Origin: JAJUFS01 sp964599565
Lineage (GTDB): Bacteria; Pseudomonadota; Gammaproteobacteria; Natronospirales; JAJUFS01
Assembly: GCA_964599565.1 (NCBI GenBank)
Contig: CAZRFE010000006.1
Location: forward strand, 1 to 64,000
DNA length: 64,000 bases
Direction of reading: 5' to 3'
This document shows positions 52,567-62,271 of the stretch, piece by piece. Positions within the stretch are counted from its first letter, which is position 1; every line of letters starts with the position of its first letter. Below the pieces are notes generated by a model. It ran no database searches and was not told the DNA's origin. It worked only from the letters and a program-made list of their open reading frames with translations. The position numbers and the translations under genes are program-made.

Positions 52567-53396
52567 AGATGCGTCATGCAACATCGGGCTTCACGCTGCT
52601 CGAAATGCTGCTCGTGATACTGATCACGGGCGTGCTTGCCGCGCTCGTCGCGCCGCTCATCCGCGAACCGGTGAATGCGTATTTCGCACAGACGGGGCGC
52701 GCTGCGCTGGTCGATGCCGCGGAGATGGCGCTGCGCCGCGTGGCACGCGACGTTCGCCGCTCACTGCCGTACAGCGTGCGCATCAACGCCGCGCAGTCCG
52801 CTGTCGAGTTCGTGCGTATCGTGGATGTCGCGCGCTATCGCGAATCGCCGGGCGGCGGTGTCAGCGCTGCGCGACGGCTGCGCTTCAACGGCAGCGACGA
52901 CAGCTTCAACGTACTTGGAACATTCGGCGTGCGCGGTACAGGCACGCTCGCGGGCAACGAACGGCTGGTCGTGTTCAACCTCGGCTCCGCGGGGTATGAC
53001 ATCTACCAGGGCGATGCCGTCGCCACACCGCCGGCGACAACGGTAACCATCAGCGCCGATGGCAACGAACACAACGTCACGATGAATCCGCCGCACCCGT
53101 TCGCCGGTTCTTCTCCATCGCACCGCGTGTACATCGCGGAAGGCGCAACGAGCTACGCGTGTTCCGGCGGCGGGCTGTATCGCGCATCCGGTTACGGTTA
53201 CCTCGCCGCGCAGCCGGCACCGGCGACGGTCGCCTCCAGCGGCGTTCTGCTGGCAGACAACGTGGTGGAATGCCGGTTCGATTACGACCCCGGCAACTCG
53301 CGCCGTTCCGGCCTGCTCGTGATGAGCCTCACGCTCGCGCGAAACGGTGAACGCATCACGCTGCTTCACCAGGTGCACGTGCCGAATGCAACGTGA
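52563..53396 (+). CDS. mshO: MSHA minor pilin MshO
   Basis: A 277-residue prepilin: leader MKMRHATSG then FTLLEMLLVILITGVLAALVAPLI. It has a larger C-terminal domain and VARDVRRSLPYSVRI, seen in MshO proteins. It resembles GspJ/PilW-type minor pilins, which form the tip complex. Confidence 0.88.
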   Translation: MKMRHATSGFTLLEMLLVILITGVLAALVAPLIREPVNAYFAQTGRAALVDAAEMALRRVARDVRRSLPYSVRINAAQSAVEFVRIVDVARYRESPGGGVSAARRLRFNGSDDSFNVLGTFGVRGTGTLAGNERLVVFNLGSAGYDIYQGDAVATPPATTVTISADGNEHNVTMNPPHPFAGSSPSHRVYIAEGATSYACSGGGLYRASGYGYLAAQPAPATVASSGVLLADNVVECRFDYDPGNSRRSGLLVMSLTLARNGERITLLHQVHVPNAT

Positions 53397-53403
53397 TGCC
53401 GTC

Positions 53404-53805
53404 ATGAATGCGCGCCGGCAGTCGGGATTCTCGCTGGTCACCGCGATATTTCTCGTCACGGTTCTTGCCGCGCTCGGCGCTTTCCTGCTCGTGATGAGCA
53501 GCGTCGCACAGCAGACGCCTGCGCTCGGGCTGAACGGCGCGCAGGCATACCATGCAGCGCGCAGCGGGCTTGAGTTCGGCATCTCGCGGGCGATCGGCAA
53601 TGCAGGTACCGGCTGCAACACGAATCTTTCATTGCCGCCCTACGAGGTGCAGGTGAGCTGTGCAGGGCCCGAGCTGCACAACGATGGCGGCGTGGTCGTC
53701 GACATGTTCACCGTCACGGCGGTTGCGACGCGCGGCAGCCCCGGCGAGATTGCGTATGCGCGCCGCGAATTGCGCGCCGTCGTGAGTTCGTCCGGACCGA
53801 ACTGA
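53404..53805 (+). CDS. mshP: MSHA minor pilin-like protein MshP
   Basis: A 133-residue protein with leader MNARRQSG then FSLVTAIFLVTVLAALGAFLL. The Glu at position 5 is replaced (FSLVT), as is common in PilX/GspK-like minor pilins at the tip. The internal ATG at 53404 gives the normal leader. The ATG at 53386 overlaps mshO. No strong ribosome site is seen, which suggests coupling to mshO. Confidence 0.83.
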   Translation: MNARRQSGFSLVTAIFLVTVLAALGAFLLVMSSVAQQTPALGLNGAQAYHAARSGLEFGISRAIGNAGTGCNTNLSLPPYEVQVSCAGPELHNDGGVVVDMFTVTAVATRGSPGEIAYARRELRAVVSSSGPN

Positions 53806-53876
53806 TTCGTTCCTTCAAGTTCAGGCAATCCGTTCATCATTCTCCGGGACATGGCCATTCTTCCCGCGCAGCAGGT

Positions 53877-53907
53877 CCGGATGATCACCGCTTCCGCGGT
53901 CATCCGG
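53877..53907 (+). promoter_or_regulatory. Bulged hairpin at the mshQ ribosome site
   Basis: CCGGATG / CATCCGG and ACCGC / GCGGT form a 12-bp stem with a 3-nt bulge and loop TTCC. The right arm ends in CCGG at 53904-53907, just touching the GGAG ribosome site of mshQ (start 53915). Folding could limit mshQ translation. Confidence 0.5.
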
Positions 53908-53914
53908 AGCTGCC

Positions 53915-56900
53915 ATGCGTTTTCCTGCCTGCGCGATCCTGCTTGCGTTGCTGTCGTCGCCGCTTCACGCTGCGTCCGGCGACATTCTCTGGCTTGATGA
54001 TTTCGAGGACGGCGCGCTCGCGCCGCAGTGGGTGCTGGATGCGCATTCGCAGCACGGCACCGCGGGCGTCAACGCGCTCACCGCGCAGTCCGGCGCGCAA
54101 TCGATGTACCTGCGCAGCGGTTATGTTGTCGTGCTCTCGCAGACGATCGATCTTGAAGGAATTGCCAGCGCGCGGCTCGCCGTGTGGATTCGCGCCGGCG
54201 CGACTGCCTTCGGCAGCAACCGTGCGGAAGCCGGCGAGAACCTCGTGCTCTATTACCGCCGCAACGACGGTGCGTGGAGCAATCTCGAGGCATTCCAGGG
54301 CGGGGGTGTCGCCGGCGACGTCATGCTGCGCGAGTACGACCTGCCGGCGAATGCCATGCACGCAAACTTCCAGCTGCGGTGGATACAGGTCGATGGCGAC
54401 CACTTGGCGAGCGACAGCGACTGGTGGCATATCGATGACGTGCGCATCACGGATACGACCGGCGCACCGCCGGACATCGGCGCGCTGTGCGATGCATTCG
54501 GCGATCTCACGCAATGGACAGTGACGGGTTCGGGCGCCGCGCAGGTGAGCGCTGCGACTTTTCTCAGCGGACCTTCAAGCCTCTCGCTCAATGGCGGGCC
54601 GGTATCCGTCACCATGTCATCCACGCTTGGTCTTGCCGGCACGGTGGCATCGCTGTCGCTGTGGGTGCGCCGTGGTGCAAACGATTTTTCAGATCGTCCC
54701 GAGGCGGGTGAGGATCTTGTCATCAGCTACCTCGACAACCAGGGCAACTGGGTGACGATCTGGCAGCTTGCAGGCGCCGGTACGGCGGGACAGGTCTACA
54801 ACCTCAACTACAACCTGCCCGCGGCCGCGCTGCATGACGGCTTTCGCCTGCGCATACGGCTGTTGAACGGCACGAGCGGTGCGATGGATTACTGGCACGT
54901 GGACAACGTGTGCCTCGACATCGAACGCGTCATCGATCATTTCGCGTTCCAGCACGACGGCGCCGCCGTGAACTGCCAGGCGGAACCCGTCGCGCTGCTT
55001 GCACACGATGTGAACCATTTCGTGATCGACGATTACGCGGGCACCGTCGCGCTCGCCACCAGCACGATGCACGGCGACTGGAGCCTGCTTGACGGTGATG
55101 GCGTCCTCGCCAGCAACGGCGCGGGCGCCGGCAGCTACACCTTCAGCACGGCGGATGGCGGCGCAGTGCTGCTCGGCCTTCGCGATACGTTCACGGAAAG
55201 CGTGAACGTCAACGCAACCAACGGCATGGAAGCCGAATCTCCGCTGGAAGATGCCGGCATTGCCTTTGCGTCTGCAGGTTTCAATTTTCTCGTCAACGGC
55301 AGCGCGGTTCCGATTGGCACGCAGATCGCGGGCAAGCCGAGCCATGCAATGCCGGGCGCATCGCTCATCGAGCTCCAGGCGATACGCAGCGATGATGAAA
55401 CTGGCGCATGCGAAGCGGCGTTGACCGGTAACGTCACGATCGACCTTGCGTTCAGCTGCGAGAATCCAGCGAGCTGTCATGGCGCGAACGTCGAGATCAA
55501 TGGCAGCGCGATTGCCGCAAACGCGGGCGGTTCGCCTGCGATGTTCACGAACGTTGCGCTGGATTTCGGCGATGCCGCGGACGATACCGCACCGATCGCG
55601 TTTCGTTATGACGATGCCGGCATCATTCGCCTGCACGCGCGATACGCGCTGCAGCCCTCGGGCGAAATGCTCTCGGGCGCATCGTCGGGAATCGTGGTGC
55701 GTCCGTTCGGTTTCCATGTCGATGCCATCGGCAACCCCGGCGCCGCAACCCCTGACGGCGCTGCGTACGCTGCCGCCGGCGCGGATTTCGACGTGACCGT
55801 CCGCGCCATTGCGTGGCAGGCGGCGGACGACACCGACCAGGATGGCGTCGCCGATGGATACGCGGATACCGATGCAACGAACAACGCGGATCTTTCCGAC
55901 AACATCACGCTCGCAGGCTTCGGCGCGGAATCACCGCCCGATGCGGTGAGTCTTTCCGCCGCACTCTCGCTTCCCGCCGGTGGCGTGCATCCCGGACTTG
56001 CAGGAAACCTGGCCGTCACGAATTTCAGCGGCGGCGTTTCGCAGACGACGGTGAATTATTCCGAGGCCGGCATCATCGAACTTCATGCGCAACTCGCCGA
56101 CAGCGATTACCTCGGCGCGGGCAACGTCGCATCGCGTTCCGGTCCCGTCGGCCGTTTCATTCCGCATCACTTCGATGTGGACATCACGAGCCATGGCTGC
56201 AATGACACTGTGGCGTTCACGTACTCCGCGCAACCGTTGCGCGCGCTGACGGTAACGGCGCGCAATGGCGCGGGCCAGGTCACGCAGAACCACGACGGGA
56301 CCGCGGGTTTCGCGCGCGATGTTCAACTCGACGCGATGACGGCCGCAGCGGGCGCGCTTCAGAACGGCGGCATTTCAGCCGCGGATTTTGCAGGGGGCAT
56401 TGCGAATATCGCCGCGGAGCCTTCCGGCGTTGCGTTCGCATTCACGCTCAAGGAATCCGCGCCTGCCATGGTGCGACTGCGCGCGACCGACGCCGACGGC
56501 GTGTCGTCGGAGAACCATGCAGAGGCGCAGACGCAGGTTCGTTCCGCACGGTTCGCGATGGACAACGCCAACGCATCGTTGCTCGCACCTGCCATCAGCC
56601 GGCTTCGCGTGGATTCGTTCGATGGCAGCGAGTGGCGCGAAGAACCGGACGATGAATGCACGCTTACCGCCAGCGATGACCTTGCGCTCACGGATCACGC
56701 CGGCGGTCTTGATGCCGGCGAATCGGTTATCGACCTTGATCCGCTGCACACATTCTTCTCTGCGGGATCCGGCCAGGTGACGCTCACCGCACCGGGCGTG
56801 AACAACGAAGGCAGCATGCGGCTTCGCCATGACGCACCGGCGTGGCTTGAGTTCGACTGGAACGGCACGGGAACGGAAGATCCTTCCGCGCTGATCCGTT

Positions 56901-56959
56901 TCAACGATTTCTTTCGCACGGAGCCGGGTCTTGTCGACCGGCATGAAGTCGTCGACTGA
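53915..56959 (+). CDS. mshQ: MSHA tip adhesin-like protein MshQ (DUF6701)
   Basis: A 1014-residue exported protein with a signal peptide (about 1-20). Two tandem modules of about 150 residues follow. They share W-R-x-GA, EAGE-LV-Y, G-AG, LPA-A-H-x-F-LR and W-H-D-V and look like a duplicated jelly-roll (about 22-180 and 185-330). The remaining part (about 340-1014) contains beta-rich repeats and the C-terminal MshQ/DUF6701 domain with WNGTGTEDPSALIRF. MshQ is the large last gene of MSHA operons and probably a pilus-associated surface protein. Its stop is 3 bases from the convergent ntrC stop. Confidence 0.88.
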   Translation: MRFPACAILLALLSSPLHAASGDILWLDDFEDGALAPQWVLDAHSQHGTAGVNALTAQSGAQSMYLRSGYVVVLSQTIDLEGIASARLAVWIRAGATAFGSNRAEAGENLVLYYRRNDGAWSNLEAFQGGGVAGDVMLREYDLPANAMHANFQLRWIQVDGDHLASDSDWWHIDDVRITDTTGAPPDIGALCDAFGDLTQWTVTGSGAAQVSAATFLSGPSSLSLNGGPVSVTMSSTLGLAGTVASLSLWVRRGANDFSDRPEAGEDLVISYLDNQGNWVTIWQLAGAGTAGQVYNLNYNLPAAALHDGFRLRIRLLNGTSGAMDYWHVDNVCLDIERVIDHFAFQHDGAAVNCQAEPVALLAHDVNHFVIDDYAGTVALATSTMHGDWSLLDGDGVLASNGAGAGSYTFSTADGGAVLLGLRDTFTESVNVNATNGMEAESPLEDAGIAFASAGFNFLVNGSAVPIGTQIAGKPSHAMPGASLIELQAIRSDDETGACEAALTGNVTIDLAFSCENPASCHGANVEINGSAIAANAGGSPAMFTNVALDFGDAADDTAPIAFRYDDAGIIRLHARYALQPSGEMLSGASSGIVVRPFGFHVDAIGNPGAATPDGAAYAAAGADFDVTVRAIAWQAADDTDQDGVADGYADTDATNNADLSDNITLAGFGAESPPDAVSLSAALSLPAGGVHPGLAGNLAVTNFSGGVSQTTVNYSEAGIIELHAQLADSDYLGAGNVASRSGPVGRFIPHHFDVDITSHGCNDTVAFTYSAQPLRALTVTARNGAGQVTQNHDGTAGFARDVQLDAMTAAAGALQNGGISAADFAGGIANIAAEPSGVAFAFTLKESAPAMVRLRATDADGVSSENHAEAQTQVRSARFAMDNANASLLAPAISRLRVDSFDGSEWREEPDDECTLTASDDLALTDHAGGLDAGESVIDLDPLHTFFSAGSGQVTLTAPGVNNEGSMRLRHDAPAWLEFDWNGTGTEDPSALIRFNDFFRTEPGLVDRHEVVD

Positions 56960-56962
56960 CGG

Positions 56963-58337
<1,375 letters not shown>

Positions 58338-58345
<8 letters not shown>

Positions 58346-59408
58346 GTTCGTCTCCTTCCGTTGCATCCGTCGCCACCGGCAGGATGACGGTGAACACCGT
58401 CCTGCCCGGCTCGCTGTTCCATTCGATGATTCCACCGTGGCGCTGCACGATGTCCTGCGCGATGGAAAGTCCGAGTCCCGTGCCTTCCGCGCGCCCGGTG
58501 ACGAGCGGCAGGAAAAGGCTTTCCGCGAGATGCGCGGGCACGCCCGCACCGTTGTCCTCCACATCCACGCGGATGGCGATGCGGTGCCGCCGGCCGAGCG
58601 AGGTGTACTGGCGCTCGATGCGCGTCCTGAAACAGAGCGTGGCGTTCGCCGTGCCGTTCGCGGCGTCGATCGCGTTGCCGGCGAGATTGAGAAACACCTG
58701 CGTGAGCTGGTCCGCGTCGGCGCGCAGATCCGGCAGGCTCGGGTCGTAGTCGCGCTGCCAGGTGAGCGCCGGCGCCGCGGGCTGCAGCACGCCGCAGACA
58801 TGCTCGAGTACCGCGTGGATGTTGATGGTCGCAAGGCGCGGTGCCCGCGCGGGACCGAGCAAGGCGTCGACAAGATCGCGCAACCGGTCGGTTTCGCGCA
58901 GCATGATGTCGAGGTATTCGTGCTGCGCGGGATCGCTGACCTGCGCGGCCAGCAACTGCGCAGCGCCGCGCAGCCCGCCGAGCGGATTTCTTATTTCATG
59001 CGCGAGTCCCTGGATCACCAGGCGTTGCGCCTGCTGGTTCTGCCAGAGGTCGGTTTCTTCCGCGGCGCGCTGGCGCCGGTCCAGTGCCTGCAGTTCGATC
59101 TGCATCTCGCCCGATTCCAGCGGCAGGATGTCGCAGGCGATACGCCGCCGCTGCCCCGGCGGCGGACCGCACGGCACGCGCAGTTCCGCGACCGCCAGCG
59201 GTTCGCGGAAGCGGGCAGCGCGCTCGACGTAGGCAAGAAGGTCTTCGGCGAGCGGCGCAAGCTCTGCCAGCGTCCGGCCGCGAGCATGTCGCGGGCTGGT
59301 GGCCAGCAGATCGGCGGCGGCGGGATTGAGAAAATTCACGCGTCCGGCGCCATCCACGCGAATGACGGCGGTGACGAGATTTTCGAGGATGTCTTCCGGC
59401 TGGTTCAC
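58338..59408 (-). CDS. ntrB: Nitrogen sensor kinase/phosphatase NtrB
   Basis: A 356-residue cytosolic histidine kinase. A PAS domain (about 8-110) is followed by the phospho-His in GLAHEIRNPLGGLRGAAQ, the N box NLAGNAIDAA, and the G boxes DNGAGVP and GTGLGLSIAQ. It phosphorylates and dephosphorylates NtrC under PII control. An NtrC-type site overlaps its own -10 box 30 bases upstream. Confidence 0.95.
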
Positions 59409-59431
59409 GCGGGCCCCGAAGGCGGGAGAGC

Positions 59432-59448
59432 TGCACCATTATAGTGCG
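59432..59448 (-). promoter_or_regulatory. Internal ntrB promoter overlapped by an NtrC-type site
   Basis: TGCAC-N7-GTGCG fits the NtrC pattern TGCAC-N7-GTGCA with one change. Its centre holds a perfect -10 box TATAAT read on the minus strand (plus 59438-59443), about 30 bases before the ntrB start. The -35 is weak. In E. coli the comparable glnL promoter is repressed by NtrC. Confidence 0.65.
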
Positions 59449-59472
59449 CCCGCACCTCCGTGGGCGAACGGG

Positions 59473-60015
59473 TTACTTGCCGCCGCGCGGGCGGGCGGTC
59501 TGCTGGGGAACCGCCTGCTGCTTGACGTGGAAGGTCACGGGCGTGGTCGCAATGATTTCCTTGCCGTCCGCGTCCGTGATGACGGCGCGCAGGGTGTGCG
59601 TACCGCGAACGACGCCGGTCAGCGTGGTGCCGAGGCCGGCGAGCGGGTCGGCGAGCGCGCCATCAACGTAAAGCAGCAGCTGGTCGCTGTTCCTGAGCGC
59701 GGGTTGCAGCGAAAGCTGCACGGGAATGTTGCCGGCGGTCGCCCAGAAGACCTGGTCCTGCTTTGGCGAGATGAAACCAAGCTGGTAGTCGGGCGCCGGT
59801 GTCTCGTCGCTGCTGTCCGCGCGGCCGCGTGGCCGGACGGGAACATCGGGTGCGTCGAACGTGGTCGTTTTCGGCAGTTCGACTTCCTCAGCACCTTCCG
59901 GCGGCGGCGTGTCGGAGTAATGCACGTTGCCGTTCTTGTCCACCCACTTGTAGGTTCCGGCGAGGGCGAAGGCCGGAAGCAGCAACATCACGATCAGGAA
60001 GGTGCGCAGTTTCAT
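59473..60015 (-). CDS. DUF4124 domain periplasmic protein
   Basis: A 180-residue protein with a signal peptide ending ALAGTYK. The DUF4124 domain is YKWVDKNGNVHYSDTPPPEGA at about 22-42. A C-terminal part resembles an immunoglobulin-like fold (about 100-170). DUF4124 genes are frequent neighbours of glnA and ntrBC in gammaproteobacteria, and their function is unknown. Its ATG overlaps the GNAT stop as ATGA. Confidence 0.86.
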   Translation of the reverse strand: MKLRTFLIVMLLLPAFALAGTYKWVDKNGNVHYSDTPPPEGAEEVELPKTTTFDAPDVPVRPRGRADSSDETPAPDYQLGFISPKQDQVFWATAGNIPVQLSLQPALRNSDQLLLYVDGALADPLAGLGTTLTGVVRGTHTLRAVITDADGKEIIATTPVTFHVKQQAVPQQTARPRGGK

Positions 60016-60599
60016 GTGCTCAAGGATAGCGCCGCGGCGGGCAGCTTCCAATCGGCGGCTCGTGAAAGCGTGCGACAGAACAATGTCGTATTGCATTTGC
60101 GCTCGCCGTCCGGCCACAGCGCATAACCCGGGATTTCCCCGCAACGCTGCCAGCCAAGGTATGCGTACAGGCGTTCCGCGTCGCTTCCCGTTGCGGTATC
60201 GAGCACGAGCAGCGTGCGGCCTGCGTGAATCGCTTCATCCTCGATCGCGCGCATCAGCGCACTGGCGATGCCGCGGCCGCGTGCGTGCCTGCGTACCTGC
60301 AGCTTCGCGACGTCCGCGCGATGCGGCTGGTTCTCGGGCGTATCGAGCAGGAGCTGCACGGTACCGGTGATTTCTCCGCTGGCGGTGTCGCGCGCGACCA
60401 GCACGATGCGCTCGCCGCGCGCAGCGCTTGCGAGCACGGCATCTGCGTAGCGTTCCGCGCGCTCGTGCGTGAGCGGTGAAAGAAAGCCGACCGATGCGCC
60501 GCCGTCGACAACATCAACGAGAATGGCGGCGAGCGCCGCGACGGTTGTGGCGTCGTGCGTGGCGCGGTGAATTTCGACGCTGGAGTTCGCTGCGTGCAT
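60012..60599 (-). CDS. GNAT family N-acetyltransferase
   Basis: A 195-residue acetyltransferase. The acetyl-CoA loop is RRHARGRGIASALM near residue 103-116, and LQVRRHARGRG fits the GNAT motif A (Q/R-x-x-G-x-G/A). The ending LVLDTATGSDAERLYAYLGWQRCGEIPGYAL is typical of small-molecule acetyltransferases. The substrate is unknown. It is inserted between glnA and the DUF4124 gene, and a hairpin just upstream may reduce read-through from glnA. No clear ribosome site is seen. Confidence 0.85.
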   Translation of the reverse strand: MHAANSSVEIHRATHDATTVAALAAILVDVVDGGASVGFLSPLTHERAERYADAVLASAARGERIVLVARDTASGEITGTVQLLLDTPENQPHRADVAKLQVRRHARGRGIASALMRAIEDEAIHAGRTLLVLDTATGSDAERLYAYLGWQRCGEIPGYALWPDGERKCNTTLFCRTLSRAADWKLPAAALSLST

Positions 60600-60606
60600 G
60601 GAAGAT

Positions 60607-60632
60607 GCGGGGGCGGCGGGGGCCGCCCCCGC
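60607..60632 (-). terminator. Strong GC hairpin after glnA
   Basis: GCGGGGGCGGC / GCCGCCCCCGC, an 11-bp perfect stem with a 4-nt loop and no T-run. It begins 6 bases after the glnA stop and ends 8 bases before the GNAT start. It could be a partial terminator or mRNA stabiliser, giving more glnA than ntrBC. Confidence 0.6.
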
Positions 60633-60637
60633 GCTGT

Positions 60638-62059
60638 TTACAGCGAGTAGTACATGTCGAATTCGACCGGGTGCGTCGTCATGCGGATGCGCTGCACGTC
60701 CGCCATCTTGAGCTCGATGTACGCATCGATCATGTCGTCGGTGAACACGCCGCCCTTCTTCAGGAATTCGCGATCCGCGTCGAGCGCGTTGAGGGAGCCT
60801 TCCAGCGAGTAGCTCACTTCCGGCACGTTCTTCGATTCTTCCGGCGGCAGGTCGTAGAGGTTCTTGTCGAGCGGGCCGCCCGGGTGAATCTTGTTCTGGA
60901 TGCCGTCGAGGCCCGCCATCATCAGCGCGGTGAACGCAAGGTACGGGTTTGCGGTGGAATCCGGGAAGCGCACCTCGACGCGGCGCGCCTTCGGGTTCGA
61001 GATGAACGGAATGCGGATCGACGCGGAACGGTTGCGTGCGGAGTACGCGAGTTTCACCGGCGCCTCGAAACCCGGCACGAGACGCTTGTAGCTGTTCGTC
61101 GACGGATTGGTGAACGCGTTCAGCGCCTTCGCGTGCCTGATGACGCCGCCGACGTAGTAAAGCGCGGTCTCCGAGAGCCCGCCGTAGCCATCACCGGTGA
61201 AGAGATTCCTGCCATCCTTGCCGAGCGACATGTGTACGTGCATGCCGGAACCGTTGTCGCCGACGATGGGTTTCGGCATGAAGGTCGCGGTCTTGCCGTA
61301 GCCGTGCGCGACGTTCTGCACGACGTATTTCAGCATCTGCACTTCGTCGCCCTTCTGCACCAGCGTGCCGAAGCCGACGCCGATCTCGCACTGGCCGGCT
61401 GTCGCGACTTCGTGATGATGCACCTCGACGGTCATGCCCATCTCTTCGAGCACGAGGCACATGGTGCCGCGGATGTCGTGCAGCGAATCGACCGGCGGGA
61501 CGGGGAAGTAGCCGCCCTTCACGCCCGGGCGATGGCCGAAGTTGCCGTCGGGATACACGCGCTCGGAATTCCAGCCGGCTTCCTGGGAATCGATCTTGTA
61601 GAAGGAGCCGGACATTTCCGTGCCCCAGCGGATGTCGTCGAAGATGAAGAATTCGTTCTCGGGACCAAAGTAGGCAACGTCCGCGATGCCGGTGGACTTG
61701 AGGTACGCCTCGGCGCGCTTCGCGAGCGAGCGCGGGTCGCGCTCGTAACCCTGCATGGTGTTCGGCTCGACCACGTCACAGCGCAGGTTGAGCGTCTTTT
61801 CCTCGAAGAAAGGATCGATGACCGCGGTTGCGGCATCGGGCATCAGGATCATGTCGGACTCGTTGATGCCCTTCCAGCCGGAGATCGACGAGCCATCGAA
61901 CATCTTGCCATCCTCGAACAGCGCCTCGTCGATGGTGTGCGAGGGGACCGTCACATGCTGTTCCTTGCCCTTCGTGTCGGTGAAGCGGAAATCCACGAAG
62001 CGGATTTCCTTGTCCTTGATGAGCTTGAGTACGTCGGCGGGTGACAGGGCAGATGACAT
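60638..62059 (-). CDS. glnA: Glutamine synthetase type I
   Basis: A 473-residue dodecameric enzyme that joins ammonia to glutamate. The stretches MFDGSSISGWKGI, FGPENEFFIFDDI and the ATP region KPIVGDNGSGMH are all normal. KNLYDLPPEE near 400 carries the Tyr that is adenylylated in the GSI-beta class, so activity is likely controlled by GlnE as well as by NtrBC. A sigma-54 promoter and two NtrC sites lie upstream. Confidence 0.97.
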   Translation of the reverse strand: MSSALSPADVLKLIKDKEIRFVDFRFTDTKGKEQHVTVPSHTIDEALFEDGKMFDGSSISGWKGINESDMILMPDAATAVIDPFFEEKTLNLRCDVVEPNTMQGYERDPRSLAKRAEAYLKSTGIADVAYFGPENEFFIFDDIRWGTEMSGSFYKIDSQEAGWNSERVYPDGNFGHRPGVKGGYFPVPPVDSLHDIRGTMCLVLEEMGMTVEVHHHEVATAGQCEIGVGFGTLVQKGDEVQMLKYVVQNVAHGYGKTATFMPKPIVGDNGSGMHVHMSLGKDGRNLFTGDGYGGLSETALYYVGGVIRHAKALNAFTNPSTNSYKRLVPGFEAPVKLAYSARNRSASIRIPFISNPKARRVEVRFPDSTANPYLAFTALMMAGLDGIQNKIHPGGPLDKNLYDLPPEESKNVPEVSYSLEGSLNALDADREFLKKGGVFTDDMIDAYIELKMADVQRIRMTTHPVEFDMYYSL

Positions 62060-62100
62060 CGGAGCCTCCGGGGCTGGGTTTTAAGGTGCTACCAAGGGAA

Positions 62101-62116
62101 TGCAAGCGACGTGCCA
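62101..62116 (-). promoter_or_regulatory. Sigma-54 promoter of glnA
   Basis: On the minus strand the sequence reads TGGCAC-GTCGC-TTGCA, a perfect match to the sigma-54 consensus TGGCAC-N5-TTGCA. It lies 42-57 bases upstream of the glnA ATG. Confidence 0.93.
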
Positions 62117-62168
62117 GTGCAGGCGCGCGGCGCGATGCGAGCGTCTACAGCATAGCGGTCCCCGGCAA

Positions 62169-62185
62169 CGCACCGTTTCAGTGCA
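62169..62185. promoter_or_regulatory. NtrC enhancer site 1 (proximal)
   Basis: CGCAC-N7-GTGCA, one base from the NtrC pattern TGCAC-N7-GTGCA. Its centre is about 90 bases upstream of the expected glnA transcription start. Confidence 0.8.
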
Positions 62186-62198
62186 ACGCCGCTCGCGC

Positions 62199-62215
62199 TG
62201 CACGATCACGGTGCG
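62199..62215. promoter_or_regulatory. NtrC enhancer site 2 (distal)
   Basis: TGCAC-N7-GTGCG, one base from the consensus. Its centre is 30 bases from that of site 1, close to three helical turns, so two NtrC dimers can bind on the same face. Confidence 0.8.
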
Positions 62216-62238
62216 CACCGGCCCGCACGGAAAAAGGC

Positions 62239-62244
62239 TATACT
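62239..62244 (+). promoter_or_regulatory. Possible -10 box for glyQ
   Basis: TATACT lies 28 bases before the glyQ start. No good -35 box is found. The AT-only palindrome CTTTATATAAAG (62254-62265) follows. Confidence 0.4.
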
Positions 62245-62271
62245 TCCGCGCCTCTTTATATAAAGAAATCA

